Of a DNA stretch of 64,000 nt, positions 16,895-24,243 are shown one piece after another (the first letter of the stretch is position 1; each line of letters starts with the position of its first letter). Origin of the DNA: Thalassobacillus devorans MSP14 (GTDB lineage: Bacteria > Bacillota > Bacilli > Bacillales > Halobacillaceae); NCBI RefSeq assembly GCF_000496835.1, contig NZ_KI543239.1:27996-91995 (forward strand). Reading direction: 5' to 3'. The position numbers and the translations under genes were made by a program. Below the pieces are notes generated by a model. That model saw only the letters and a program-made list of their open reading frames with translations, ran no database searches and was not told the origin of the DNA.

Positions 16895-19049
16895 ATTTTT
16901 TAAAGAGATAGAGAATGTTAAACACCCGAACGAAAAACTAATCAAGACACACTGCAGCTATTGCGGGATGCAATGCGGGATGAACTTACGGGTGAACACA
17001 GCTACAAATAAGATCATTGGTGTGGAGCCTCGCTACGATTGGCCGGTAACGGTCGGGAAGATGTGTCCGAAAGGGGTTACTGCCTATCAGCAGACAAATC
17101 ATGATGACCGCATTCTTCGCCCATTGATTCGTGATGATGCTTCCTTGAAAGGGACAAAAGAAGGATTCCGGGAAGCAAGCTGGGAGGAAGCCTACGATCT
17201 GATTGCTGAGAAATTCGGTGAACTTCAGGAAAATTACGGAAAAGACAGCTTGTCGGTATTCAGCGGAGTTTCCATGACCAATGAAAAATGCTATTTAACC
17301 GGAAAGTTCGCCCGTGTCGCTTTAGGTACCCGCTACATCGATTACAATGGACGCTTCTGTATGTCCAGTGCAGCTGGCGGATTTCTTCGGTCTTTCGGTG
17401 TCGACCGTGGTTCCACACTTCCCTGGACGGATATTCATGAAACTGATTGTTTGTTCATTGCCGGCAGTAATACAGCAGAGTGCCATCCGACTTCCATGTT
17501 CCGTATTTGGAACGTACAGGAACGCGGCGGTTATATCATCGTGGTTGATCCGCGTGAAACCCCGATCGCAAGGAGAGCAGACCTGCATCTTGATCTGAAA
17601 CCAGGCACAGACTTGGCTTTAGCGAACGGGATTGTTCATTTACTAATTGAAAAAGGGTATGCCGATGAAGAATTCGTAAACCAGCATACGAACGGTTTTG
17701 AAGAAACAAAAGAACTGGTAAAACAGTTCACGCCGGAATATACGAGTTATTTGACTGGTGTAGCACCAGAAAAGATTGAAAGAGCAGCAGAGATTTATGG
17801 AAAAGCCCCAAATGCCATTGTCATGTTTGCGCGAGGTATCGAACAGCAGCATAAAGGTGTAGACAACGTTTCTGGATACACCAACATGGCGCTTGTAACT
17901 GGCAAAATCGGTCGCCCGAAGTCAGGCGTAGCTACCTTCACAGGCCAGGGTAATGGTCAGGGTGGAAGAGAGCACGGGCAGAAATCCGACTTGCTGCCAG
18001 GATACCGGAAGCTTACCAACCCGCAGCACGTACAAGAGGTCTGTAACGTATGGGGCATTACTCCGGAAGAAATGCCGAAACCAGGTGTTTCCGCTTATGA
18101 AATGTTCGAATTGATGGATCAGAAAGAAATTCGAGGTCTCTATCTGCTATGTTCCAACCCTGCTGTATCGGCACCGAATCTGAATTTTGTCAGGAGTGCT
18201 CTGAAAAAGCTCGACTTCATGGTCTGTGCTGACTTTTACTTATCAGAATCCGCGGAATTTGCCGATGTAATCTTGCCTTCCGTTACATGGTCAGAGGACG
18301 AAGGAACAGTAACGAATATCGAAGGACGGGTTATTAAAATCAATAAAGCCCAGGAACCATTAGGGGAATCGAAGCCAGACTGGCAGATGCAAGTGGAACT
18401 GGCGGAACGTCTTGGCAAGGGGAAAAACTTTGCACACCTGAAGACAGCAAAAGATGTTGCTGAAGAATTTCGATTAGCGTCCAAAGGAGGAAGCGCTGAT
18501 TACTACGGTGCTACCTGGGATAAGATCGAAAAGCAGGATGGCGTATTCTGGCCGTGTAAAGATGAAAAAGACGAAGGAACGCCACATATGTTTCTGGATA
18601 AGAAATTTTATCATCCGGATGGGAAAGCTCAAATCTGCGCCTTACCTTATCGTCCGCCGGCAGAAGAACCATGCGAGGAATATCCGCTTCGTTTAACGAC
18701 CGGACGTGTCGTCTACCATTACTTATCCGGAAACCAGACAAGAAGAATCAAGTTTTTAAAAGACATGTGTCCTGAGCCTTACGTAGAGGTGCATCCGGAT
18801 ACAGCAGCAATATACGACATGGAACATGATGAAAGAATTCGGCTTTATACCCGGAGAGGGGAAGCCGTCTATAAAGTGAAAGTGACAGAAGCCATCCGAA
18901 AAGATACTGTATTTGTTCCTTATCATTTCGGTCATGAAGAATCTATTAACCTGTTAACGATCCCGGCGCTGGATCCGAAGTCCAGAATGCCGGAATTCAA
19001 GGCCTGTGCAGCACAAATGCAAAAACTCGATTCTAAGAAGGTGCTTTAA
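16881..19049 (+). CDS. Molybdopterin nitrate reductase catalytic subunit (NasC/NarB type)
   Basis: A 722-residue Mo-bis-MGD oxidoreductase. An N-terminal [4Fe-4S] site is formed by Cys25, Cys28, Cys32 and Cys62. Cys160 in NGRFCMSSA occupies the molybdenum-ligand position of the Nap/Nas group, unlike NarG, which uses Asp. TGQGNGQGGREHGQ matches the assimilatory NasC-type cofactor segment, and LTTGRVVYHYLSGNQTRR begins the C-terminal MGD-binding domain. No Tat signal precedes the cluster, so it should work in the cytoplasm. The family reduces nitrate to nitrite; formate dehydrogenase is less likely because the Cys motif and the neighbours (NarK, NreA) point to nitrate. Unusually, the gene sits with membrane and ferredoxin partners and not with NasB or a nitrite reductase. 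ATG after AAGGAGGCCAACCAAA. Confidence 0.85.
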   Translation: MQRDKFFKEIENVKHPNEKLIKTHCSYCGMQCGMNLRVNTATNKIIGVEPRYDWPVTVGKMCPKGVTAYQQTNHDDRILRPLIRDDASLKGTKEGFREASWEEAYDLIAEKFGELQENYGKDSLSVFSGVSMTNEKCYLTGKFARVALGTRYIDYNGRFCMSSAAGGFLRSFGVDRGSTLPWTDIHETDCLFIAGSNTAECHPTSMFRIWNVQERGGYIIVVDPRETPIARRADLHLDLKPGTDLALANGIVHLLIEKGYADEEFVNQHTNGFEETKELVKQFTPEYTSYLTGVAPEKIERAAEIYGKAPNAIVMFARGIEQQHKGVDNVSGYTNMALVTGKIGRPKSGVATFTGQGNGQGGREHGQKSDLLPGYRKLTNPQHVQEVCNVWGITPEEMPKPGVSAYEMFELMDQKEIRGLYLLCSNPAVSAPNLNFVRSALKKLDFMVCADFYLSESAEFADVILPSVTWSEDEGTVTNIEGRVIKINKAQEPLGESKPDWQMQVELAERLGKGKNFAHLKTAKDVAEEFRLASKGGSADYYGATWDKIEKQDGVFWPCKDEKDEGTPHMFLDKKFYHPDGKAQICALPYRPPAEEPCEEYPLRLTTGRVVYHYLSGNQTRRIKFLKDMCPEPYVEVHPDTAAIYDMEHDERIRLYTRRGEAVYKVKVTEAIRKDTVFVPYHFGHEESINLLTIPALDPKSRMPEFKACAAQMQKLDSKKVL

Positions 19050-19610
19050 ATGAAGAAACGGTTATATATCGAATTAGAAAACTGTATCGGATGCCGTTCC
19101 TGCCTTGCCGCATGTACCCAATGCGGCGGGCACGAACAACGGAATAGGAACTATGTCTACGATGTCAATCCTCACGTGAACCGGCAGACGATGCCGCTGA
19201 TGTGCCTGCATTGTGAAAACCCGGCTTGCGCTAGAAGCTGCCCGGCTCAGGCGATTCAAATCCACGAAACAGGGGCTGTCCTCTCTGCTTTGGTAGAGAA
19301 ATGTATCGGCTGTCAAAACTGTACGATTGCCTGCCCTTATGGCATTCCAAAGTTTGACGAGGAAGAAAACCTGATGTACAAATGTGATCTTTGTATCGAC
19401 CGGACGAAAGATGGAATTCCGCCTATGTGCGCAAGCGTCTGTCCTTCCAATACATTGCAGTGGCTGACAGAAGAAGAGATTGAGCAAAAACAGCGCCGTC
19501 ATGACCTTGATAATGATAAATGGGTGACCAGCATGCCATATCTGGAAGGTGCGACCAATGTCAAAGTGAATCTTCCAGGAATCTTGCAAGGAACAGAAAA
19601 ACTCTTTTAA
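19050..19610 (+). CDS. Four-cluster [4Fe-4S] ferredoxin-type electron transfer subunit
   Basis: A 186-residue iron-sulfur protein of the DmsB/PhsB/NrfC/NarH type. Sixteen cysteines form four cluster sites: 12-15-18-22, 52-55-60-64, 85-88-91-95 and 112-115-127-131. The last group has the wider spacing expected for the DLC-containing motif of this family. Cys25 is extra. There is no signal peptide, so it should join the catalytic subunit on the cytoplasmic side and receive electrons from the membrane cytochrome. Its ATG directly follows the catalytic subunit stop codon, with AAGGTG as ribosome site. Confidence 0.9.
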   Translation: MKKRLYIELENCIGCRSCLAACTQCGGHEQRNRNYVYDVNPHVNRQTMPLMCLHCENPACARSCPAQAIQIHETGAVLSALVEKCIGCQNCTIACPYGIPKFDEEENLMYKCDLCIDRTKDGIPPMCASVCPSNTLQWLTEEEIEQKQRRHDLDNDKWVTSMPYLEGATNVKVNLPGILQGTEKLF

Positions 19611-19622
19611 GGAGGAAGTATC

Positions 19623-20147
19623 ATGAGTGATCGCAATAATAAGATACCGTTTGACGAAGATAACTATACGCATAATATTAACCGGAACAATGAGCGGATG
19701 CTGGACCGTAGAGGTTTTATGAAGACATTGGCAGGTGCAGCAGGAGTGTTCGCCGTTTCTACCTTGCCGTGGGGAGCTGTCGCCGCTAAGGAATTAATGG
19801 GACTTGGGGATAAAGAATACCCGCATCAGAAAATTGCGGACCTGAAAGACGTAAAAGTAGGGGATTCGGTTAAATTCCATTTTCCCAGCGAAAATGATAG
19901 TGCGATTTTAATCCGGCTCAGTGAAAATAAATACGTCGCTTATCAAAATGCCTGTACCCATCTCAGGTGTCCGGTTTACTGGGTCAAGGACGAACAGGAA
20001 ATGATCTGTCCATGCCACCACGGAAAGTTTGATGCCTCCACCGGTGCACCAACAGCAGGTCCGCCTCGACGTCCGCTGCCAGGTATTGAAGTGGAAGTGA
20101 AGGATGAAGCTATTTATGCAGTGAGGGTGAAACGTTATGAAGCGTAG
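19623..20147 (+). CDS. Tat-exported Rieske [2Fe-2S] protein
   Basis: A 174-residue Rieske protein. LDRRGFMKTLAGAAG (27-41) is a twin-arginine signal whose hydrophobic part probably remains as membrane anchor, as in QcrA. The cluster motifs CTHLRC (111-116) and CPCHHG (129-134) give ligands Cys111, His113, Cys129 and His132, with Cys116 and Cys131 as the usual disulfide. The cluster therefore lies outside the membrane, opposite the cytoplasmic reductase. In haloarchaeal and some other nitrate reductases a Rieske-cytochrome b pair feeds the enzyme, and this operon seems to use a similar plan. Strong GGAGGAAG site before the ATG. It overlaps the next gene by 11 bases. Confidence 0.88.
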   Translation: MSDRNNKIPFDEDNYTHNINRNNERMLDRRGFMKTLAGAAGVFAVSTLPWGAVAAKELMGLGDKEYPHQKIADLKDVKVGDSVKFHFPSENDSAILIRLSENKYVAYQNACTHLRCPVYWVKDEQEMICPCHHGKFDASTGAPTAGPPRRPLPGIEVEVKDEAIYAVRVKRYEA

Positions 20148-20346
20148 TTATGTCGGCGTCCTCATACTGGCAGCCATTCTAATGATGAACATCGTATTCA
20201 CGCAATTGGTCGTCCACCAATATTATTATGAAAACTATGGCGTTACGTTGCTCTATGCTGGCTTGAATATCCTTTTGTTCCCGGTGGCGCTGTTCGTTTA
20301 TAAAAATGAGAAAAATAAGGGAGGCAGCAAGGGTTATGAAAAGTGA
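20137..20346 (+). CDS. Small two-helix membrane protein of the nitrate operon
   Basis: A 69-residue protein with two hydrophobic segments (about 5-24 and 37-56) and a basic C-terminal tail. No family recognised. It overlaps the Rieske gene by 11 bases and the following gene by 11 bases, so it is translated as part of the operon and may be an accessory membrane subunit. The ATG lies within the end of the Rieske coding region. Confidence 0.7.
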   Translation: MKRSYVGVLILAAILMMNIVFTQLVVHQYYYENYGVTLLYAGLNILLFPVALFVYKNEKNKGGSKGYEK

Positions 20347-20647
20347 AACCTACCTGGATTTTTGTTTTATCAAAGAGATGACCGGCACACTTGCTGCCGA
20401 AGTACAAAACAATTTCGAAAGAATATTCAAAGGACAGCGTCTCCACTGGTACTTGGATGATAAAACAGTTTCAGATGCAGAAGTTGTTGTCGCTGAAGTT
20501 AAAGGAATGAGCAGCTGGGCATCAGAACAAGATGTTATTGACCATTTGGAAGCACAGGCAGGAGAGACATTCTGGCAGACCTTACAGGGCTATCAATTTC
20601 ATGTCTACCCTCCGGAGAAAGGATGTGGGACCTGTGGCATCCGTTGA
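20336..20647 (+). CDS. Unknown small soluble protein of the nitrate operon
   Basis: A 103-residue soluble protein. Translation most likely begins at ATG 20336 (MKSETYLDF), 10 bases after AGGGAGGC; an in-frame ATG ten codons upstream has no ribosome site. The C-terminus ends GCGTCGIR with a CxxC pair, which may bind a metal or form a disulfide. I do not recognise the family. Its position between the redox subunits and the transporter would suit a maturation chaperone (the place of NarJ or NapD), but the sequence resembles neither. Confidence 0.65.
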   Translation: MKSETYLDFCFIKEMTGTLAAEVQNNFERIFKGQRLHWYLDDKTVSDAEVVVAEVKGMSSWASEQDVIDHLEAQAGETFWQTLQGYQFHVYPPEKGCGTCGIR

Positions 20648-20918
20648 TAGAAATGACTTGGAAAACTGCATCGGTTCTTCCGTAAAGGTTTGTATTCATG
20701 GAGAAGAGGGGGAAGATATGGCTCCATGGCTGGACAAGAAAGTAAAGAAGCTTGCCAATTGTCCAGATAATACCCATCTCAGAATCTATTTTGACAACCA
20801 TTATTTTTTTGCCGTTCCATTTACCAGTGAAGTCAAACAAACAGAGACCGAATGGTCTGCCTATGATCAAAAAGCCGGTCTATATTATGTAATCAAAAGC
20901 GAGGGGAAACCGCTATGA
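20625..20918 (+). CDS. Unknown small protein of the nitrate operon
   Basis: A reading frame whose most likely start is GTG 20625, 8 bases after GGAG, giving about 97 residues; GTG 20634 is possible. It overlaps the end of the preceding gene by 23 bases and the narK start by four (ATGA). The product is soluble and mixed alpha/beta, with Cys residues in ENCIGS, KVCIHG and LANCPD. No family recognised. Coupled translation on both sides supports a real gene. Confidence 0.6.
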   Translation: MGPVASVDRNDLENCIGSSVKVCIHGEEGEDMAPWLDKKVKKLANCPDNTHLRIYFDNHYFFAVPFTSEVKQTETEWSAYDQKAGLYYVIKSEGKPL

Positions 20919-22423
20919 AAAGTAAAATCCAGCTCCCGTTACAAACGATGAACCTTGTTACAGGTTTTATGGTTTGGGTATTGATCTCATCATTACTTCC
21001 CTTTATCACCGAAGATATCGCCATTGCACCGGAGCATATCGCCTGGGTGACGGCTATTCCGGTTATTTTAGGATCCGTCCTAAGAATTCCTTTGGGATAC
21101 TTGGCTAACTTACTAGGTGCACGATTGATTTTCATGGTAAGTTTCATCCTGTTATTATTCCCGGTCTATTACATCAGTATGGCTGACTCGCTCATCGATC
21201 TTTTGATTGGTGGTTTGTTTTTAGGCATCGGTGGAGCTATCTTTTCTGTCGGAGTCACTTCTCTTCCGAAATATTACGATAAAAGCCGCCATGGATTCGT
21301 CAATGGTATCTACGGAGCGGGGAACATCGGAACAGCGTTAACAGCTTTTGCCGCGCCTGTAGTAGCTGCTAATTTTGGCTGGACGTTCACTGTACAGCTC
21401 TACCTTGTACTTTTGGGTGTTTTCATCCTTTTGAACTTCTTTTTAGGAGATAAAAAAGAAACAAAAGTGAAAGTTCCATTAATGCAGCAGATCAAAGGTG
21501 TTTATAAAAATGAAAAACTATGGTTATTCTGCTTATTTTATTTTATCACTTTCGGTTCGTTTGTAGCATTCACGGTCTATCTTCCCAATTTCCTTGTGGC
21601 CAACTTTGGTCTGGATAAAGTGGATGCCGGGATGAGGACGGCAGGTTTCATTGCAGTTGCTACTTTCTTACGTCCTCTTGGCGGATGGCTCGCTGACCGC
21701 TTCCATTCCCTGATTCTGCTGATGTACGTGTTTGGAGGTTTTACCGTTGCTGCGCTGCTATTATCTTTTGCTCCTTCTATCCACCTGTATACGGTAGGAA
21801 GTCTGACCATCGCTATGGCTGCCGGAATAGGGAATGGAGTCATCTTCAAGCTTGTTCCGATGTATTTTAACAAGCAGGCTGGTATTGCGAATGGTATCGT
21901 ATCCGCTATGGGTGGACTTGGCGGTTTTTTCCCGCCTTTGATTTTGTCCCTTCTTTACAGCTTGACCGGGCATTACGCCATCGGATTCATGGCACTATCC
22001 CAAATTGCTTTAGCAAGTTTGATTCTGGTCATCTGGATGTATTATCACGATAAGCTGGCGGTTTCCCATCAAATCATGGAAACGACACCGCTCGGCATGA
22101 TGGTCACAGATAAAAATGGTAAAATCGTAACTGTAAATCCTGCTTTTACAAAGCTGACTGGCTTTGAGGCTGGTGAAGTGGAAGGGAAAAATCCAAATAT
22201 CCTGAAATCAGGCAGACAGTCCCCGGCATTTTACCAGGGTATGTGGGACACTTTAGAAGCGAATGGTTATTGGCAAGGGGAAATTTGGAATAAACGCAAA
22301 GACGGAAAACACTTTTTAGAGTGGCTTACGATCAATGCGATTAAGGATGACTCGGGGGAAATCATCCAATACGCTGGTGTGTTCACGGATATTACAGAAA
22401 ATCAACAACAGAAAAGCATGTAA
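20915..22423 (+). CDS. narK: NarK-type nitrate transporter fused to a PAS domain
   Basis: A 502-residue fusion. Residues 1 to about 385 form a 12-helix MFS transporter with both nitrate-signature glycine stretches of NarK/NasA proteins: GAGNIGTALTAFAAP in helix 5 and SAMGGLGGFFPPL in the second half. Residues about 388-500 form a complete cytoplasmic PAS domain plus PAC motif: TTPLGMMVTDKNGKIVTVN, LTGFEAGEVEGKNP, WQGEIWNKRKDGKHF and YAGVFTDITE. Typical NarK proteins are about 390-460 residues and end after helix 12, so the PAS domain is an addition. The following gene encodes a histidine kinase without any sensor domain, which suggests that the transporter's PAS could act as its input. The ATG overlaps the previous stop. 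Confidence 0.88.
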   Translation: MKSKIQLPLQTMNLVTGFMVWVLISSLLPFITEDIAIAPEHIAWVTAIPVILGSVLRIPLGYLANLLGARLIFMVSFILLLFPVYYISMADSLIDLLIGGLFLGIGGAIFSVGVTSLPKYYDKSRHGFVNGIYGAGNIGTALTAFAAPVVAANFGWTFTVQLYLVLLGVFILLNFFLGDKKETKVKVPLMQQIKGVYKNEKLWLFCLFYFITFGSFVAFTVYLPNFLVANFGLDKVDAGMRTAGFIAVATFLRPLGGWLADRFHSLILLMYVFGGFTVAALLLSFAPSIHLYTVGSLTIAMAAGIGNGVIFKLVPMYFNKQAGIANGIVSAMGGLGGFFPPLILSLLYSLTGHYAIGFMALSQIALASLILVIWMYYHDKLAVSHQIMETTPLGMMVTDKNGKIVTVNPAFTKLTGFEAGEVEGKNPNILKSGRQSPAFYQGMWDTLEANGYWQGEIWNKRKDGKHFLEWLTINAIKDDSGEIIQYAGVFTDITENQQQKSM

Positions 22424-22442
22424 AAAATAGAGGAGGATGGAG

Positions 22443-23096
22443 ATGGAGCTTGAAGCAGGGAACCAGGCGTGCAGTTATATCATTCAGTCTCAGGAAGAAG
22501 AAATTAAACGGGTGGCCCTTGAGCTCCATGAAAGCATCAATCAGAACCTGTACACGATGCAAACAGGATTGAACTTCATTGAAGCAGGTATCGAAAATCA
22601 GGAGCTGAAAAGTTATGCCAAAGAAATGGCAGGGTTGATGGAGCGGACAATCAGGGAAGTCAGGCTGCTGTCTGTGGAGTTATATCCGAATACATTATCG
22701 ACATTGGGATTGGTCTCCGCGATGAAAAGCTATTCGAAGCTGTTTACCAATACTTTTGGGATTCTGATTGATGTTCATTCCAGCGGGGAAGAGAAGCTTC
22801 TTTCCGACCAAAAAAGTATGGCCGCTTTTCGTGTCTGTCAGGAAGCATTGATCAACATTGCTAAATACGCAGATACCGATCATGCGAAAATTGAGTTTAC
22901 ATGGGGAGAAATATCAGTGAGAATAGATATAAAAGATGCTGGAAAAGGGTTCGATGCGAACGAAGTGATGGAAAGCGGCAGTGCTAATGGGATTGCTGCT
23001 ATGAGAGAAAGGCTTCGCCTTGTCGGGGGGCAATGCGACCTTTCTTCTGAGTTGGACAAAGGGACAACTGTTTCTATCAATTTGCCAATCCAGTAA
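22443..23096 (+). CDS. Sensorless NarL-family histidine kinase (HisKA_3 type)
   Basis: A 217-residue kinase made only of a dimerisation/phosphoacceptor helix pair and a catalytic domain. The phosphorylated histidine is His29 in ALELHESINQN (HisKA_3 family usually ELHDGxxQ). The ATP-binding domain has N-box CQEALINIAKYA, G1 DAGKGF and G2 NGIAAMRERL. There is no transmembrane, PAS or GAF segment, so it must receive signals from another protein; the PAS domain on the preceding transporter or the downstream NreA-like protein are candidates. Start ATG 22443 is preferred to ATG 22437 because AGGAGG ends 6 bases before it. Partner: the response regulator that follows. Confidence 0.85.
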   Translation: MELEAGNQACSYIIQSQEEEIKRVALELHESINQNLYTMQTGLNFIEAGIENQELKSYAKEMAGLMERTIREVRLLSVELYPNTLSTLGLVSAMKSYSKLFTNTFGILIDVHSSGEEKLLSDQKSMAAFRVCQEALINIAKYADTDHAKIEFTWGEISVRIDIKDAGKGFDANEVMESGSANGIAAMRERLRLVGGQCDLSSELDKGTTVSINLPIQ

Positions 23097-23112
23097 TAGG
23101 AGGGGTTATGGG

Positions 23113-23769
23113 ATGATAAAGGTCCTGTTAGTGGATGATCATGCAGTGGTGAGGATGGGCTTGAAAATGTTACTGAATTCCTTGCCGGATATGGAAGTAG
23201 TCGGAGAAGCATCAGAAGGCAATGAAGGAATCGAAATGGCGCTGGAAGAAAAGCCGGATGCTATATTAATGGATTTGAGCATGCCCCATGGAAAGGATGG
23301 CTTATCTGCGACGGGAGAATTAAAAAAACTTCTTCCTGAGGCAGCTATCCTCATCCTGACCATGCATGATGATGAAGAATATTTATTCCGTGCCATCCAG
23401 GCGGGTGCTTCCGGGTGTGTATTAAAAAGTGCTCCCCATGATGAATTAGTCAATGCCATCCGCTCGGTATGCCAGGGAGATGCTTATCTTCATCCATCCG
23501 CCCAGAAACGTTTGATGGAGGAGTACCTGGGTAATTTGAAAGAAGACGGTTCCGATACGTATCAGTTATTATCCGATCGGGAAAAGGAAGTTCTGACATT
23601 GATAGCAAAAGGCTACTCCAATAAGGAGATTGCAGAAAAGCTGGTGATCAGTGTCAAAACAGTAGAAACCCATAAAGGAAACTTAATGGAAAAGCTGCAA
23701 ATGAAAACACGGCCTGAGCTGGTATCCTTTGCATTGAAAAAAGGATTGCTTGGTTATGGGATTCAGTAA
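23113..23769 (+). CDS. nreC: NreC-like LuxR-family response regulator
   Basis: A 218-residue two-domain regulator. The receiver domain carries DDH near residue 8-10, phospho-acceptor Asp54 in ILMDLSMP, and Lys in the CVLKSAP segment. The C-terminal LuxR-type helix-turn-helix reads LSDREKEVLTLIAKGYSNKE, then VKTVETHK. NreC of staphylococci activates nitrate and nitrite reductase and narT genes. Flanked by two histidine kinases and an NreA-like protein, this is the probable operon activator, and palindromes of NreC-box type lie before the operon promoter. Start ATG 23113 after AATAGGAGGGG; the ATG at 23108 is closed by a stop after two codons. Confidence 0.87.
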   Translation: MIKVLLVDDHAVVRMGLKMLLNSLPDMEVVGEASEGNEGIEMALEEKPDAILMDLSMPHGKDGLSATGELKKLLPEAAILILTMHDDEEYLFRAIQAGASGCVLKSAPHDELVNAIRSVCQGDAYLHPSAQKRLMEEYLGNLKEDGSDTYQLLSDREKEVLTLIAKGYSNKEIAEKLVISVKTVETHKGNLMEKLQMKTRPELVSFALKKGLLGYGIQ

Positions 23770-23781
23770 GGACGTGATAGT

Positions 23782-24231
23782 ATGAAGTCATTAAAAGATT
23801 TAGTACTGACCGAATGCGACAGCCTGAAGCAGCGTGTCCCCTGTGATTTTGTCGGGATTGCGCTGCAGAATCGGCATGATCCGGATATTACCTGGCCTTA
23901 CGCGATGGGAAATCGAAATGAAAAATACAAATATATCACGGTACGGTATGGAAAAGGGATTGCCGGAAAAGTGATTTCCAGTGGAACACCTATGGAAATA
24001 ACGGGTTTTCCCGAAAATATCCTGGGGAAAATAACCGATTACCCGATTATGTTAGCCGAAAAGCTGGTTGCTGCTTATTCGGTTCCTTTAGTTTGGAACG
24101 GACTTCCTAAGGGCGCCCTTTTGATCGGCTACCGGCATGCCCGTCAGTTTGATGAACAGGAAAAGCAGAAGCTCAGGGAAGTTGCGCGGAATTTAGAATC
24201 ATTTTTACCTTCCCATTTTACCGATGAATAG
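23782..24231 (+). CDS. nreA: NreA-like GAF-domain nitrate receptor
   Basis: A 149-residue cytoplasmic protein that is one GAF domain, the same size as staphylococcal NreA. Landmarks are WPYAMGNRNEKYKYITVRYGK, GIAGKVISSG, TDYPIMLAEKL and KGALLIGYR. NreA binds nitrate and controls the kinase activity of NreB. Its position between the NreC-like regulator and the second kinase repeats the NreABC theme in a different order. The assignment rests on domain type, size and context. Confidence 0.82.
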   Translation: MKSLKDLVLTECDSLKQRVPCDFVGIALQNRHDPDITWPYAMGNRNEKYKYITVRYGKGIAGKVISSGTPMEITGFPENILGKITDYPIMLAEKLVAAYSVPLVWNGLPKGALLIGYRHARQFDEQEKQKLREVARNLESFLPSHFTDE

Positions 24232-24243
24232 GAGGGACAGTTG

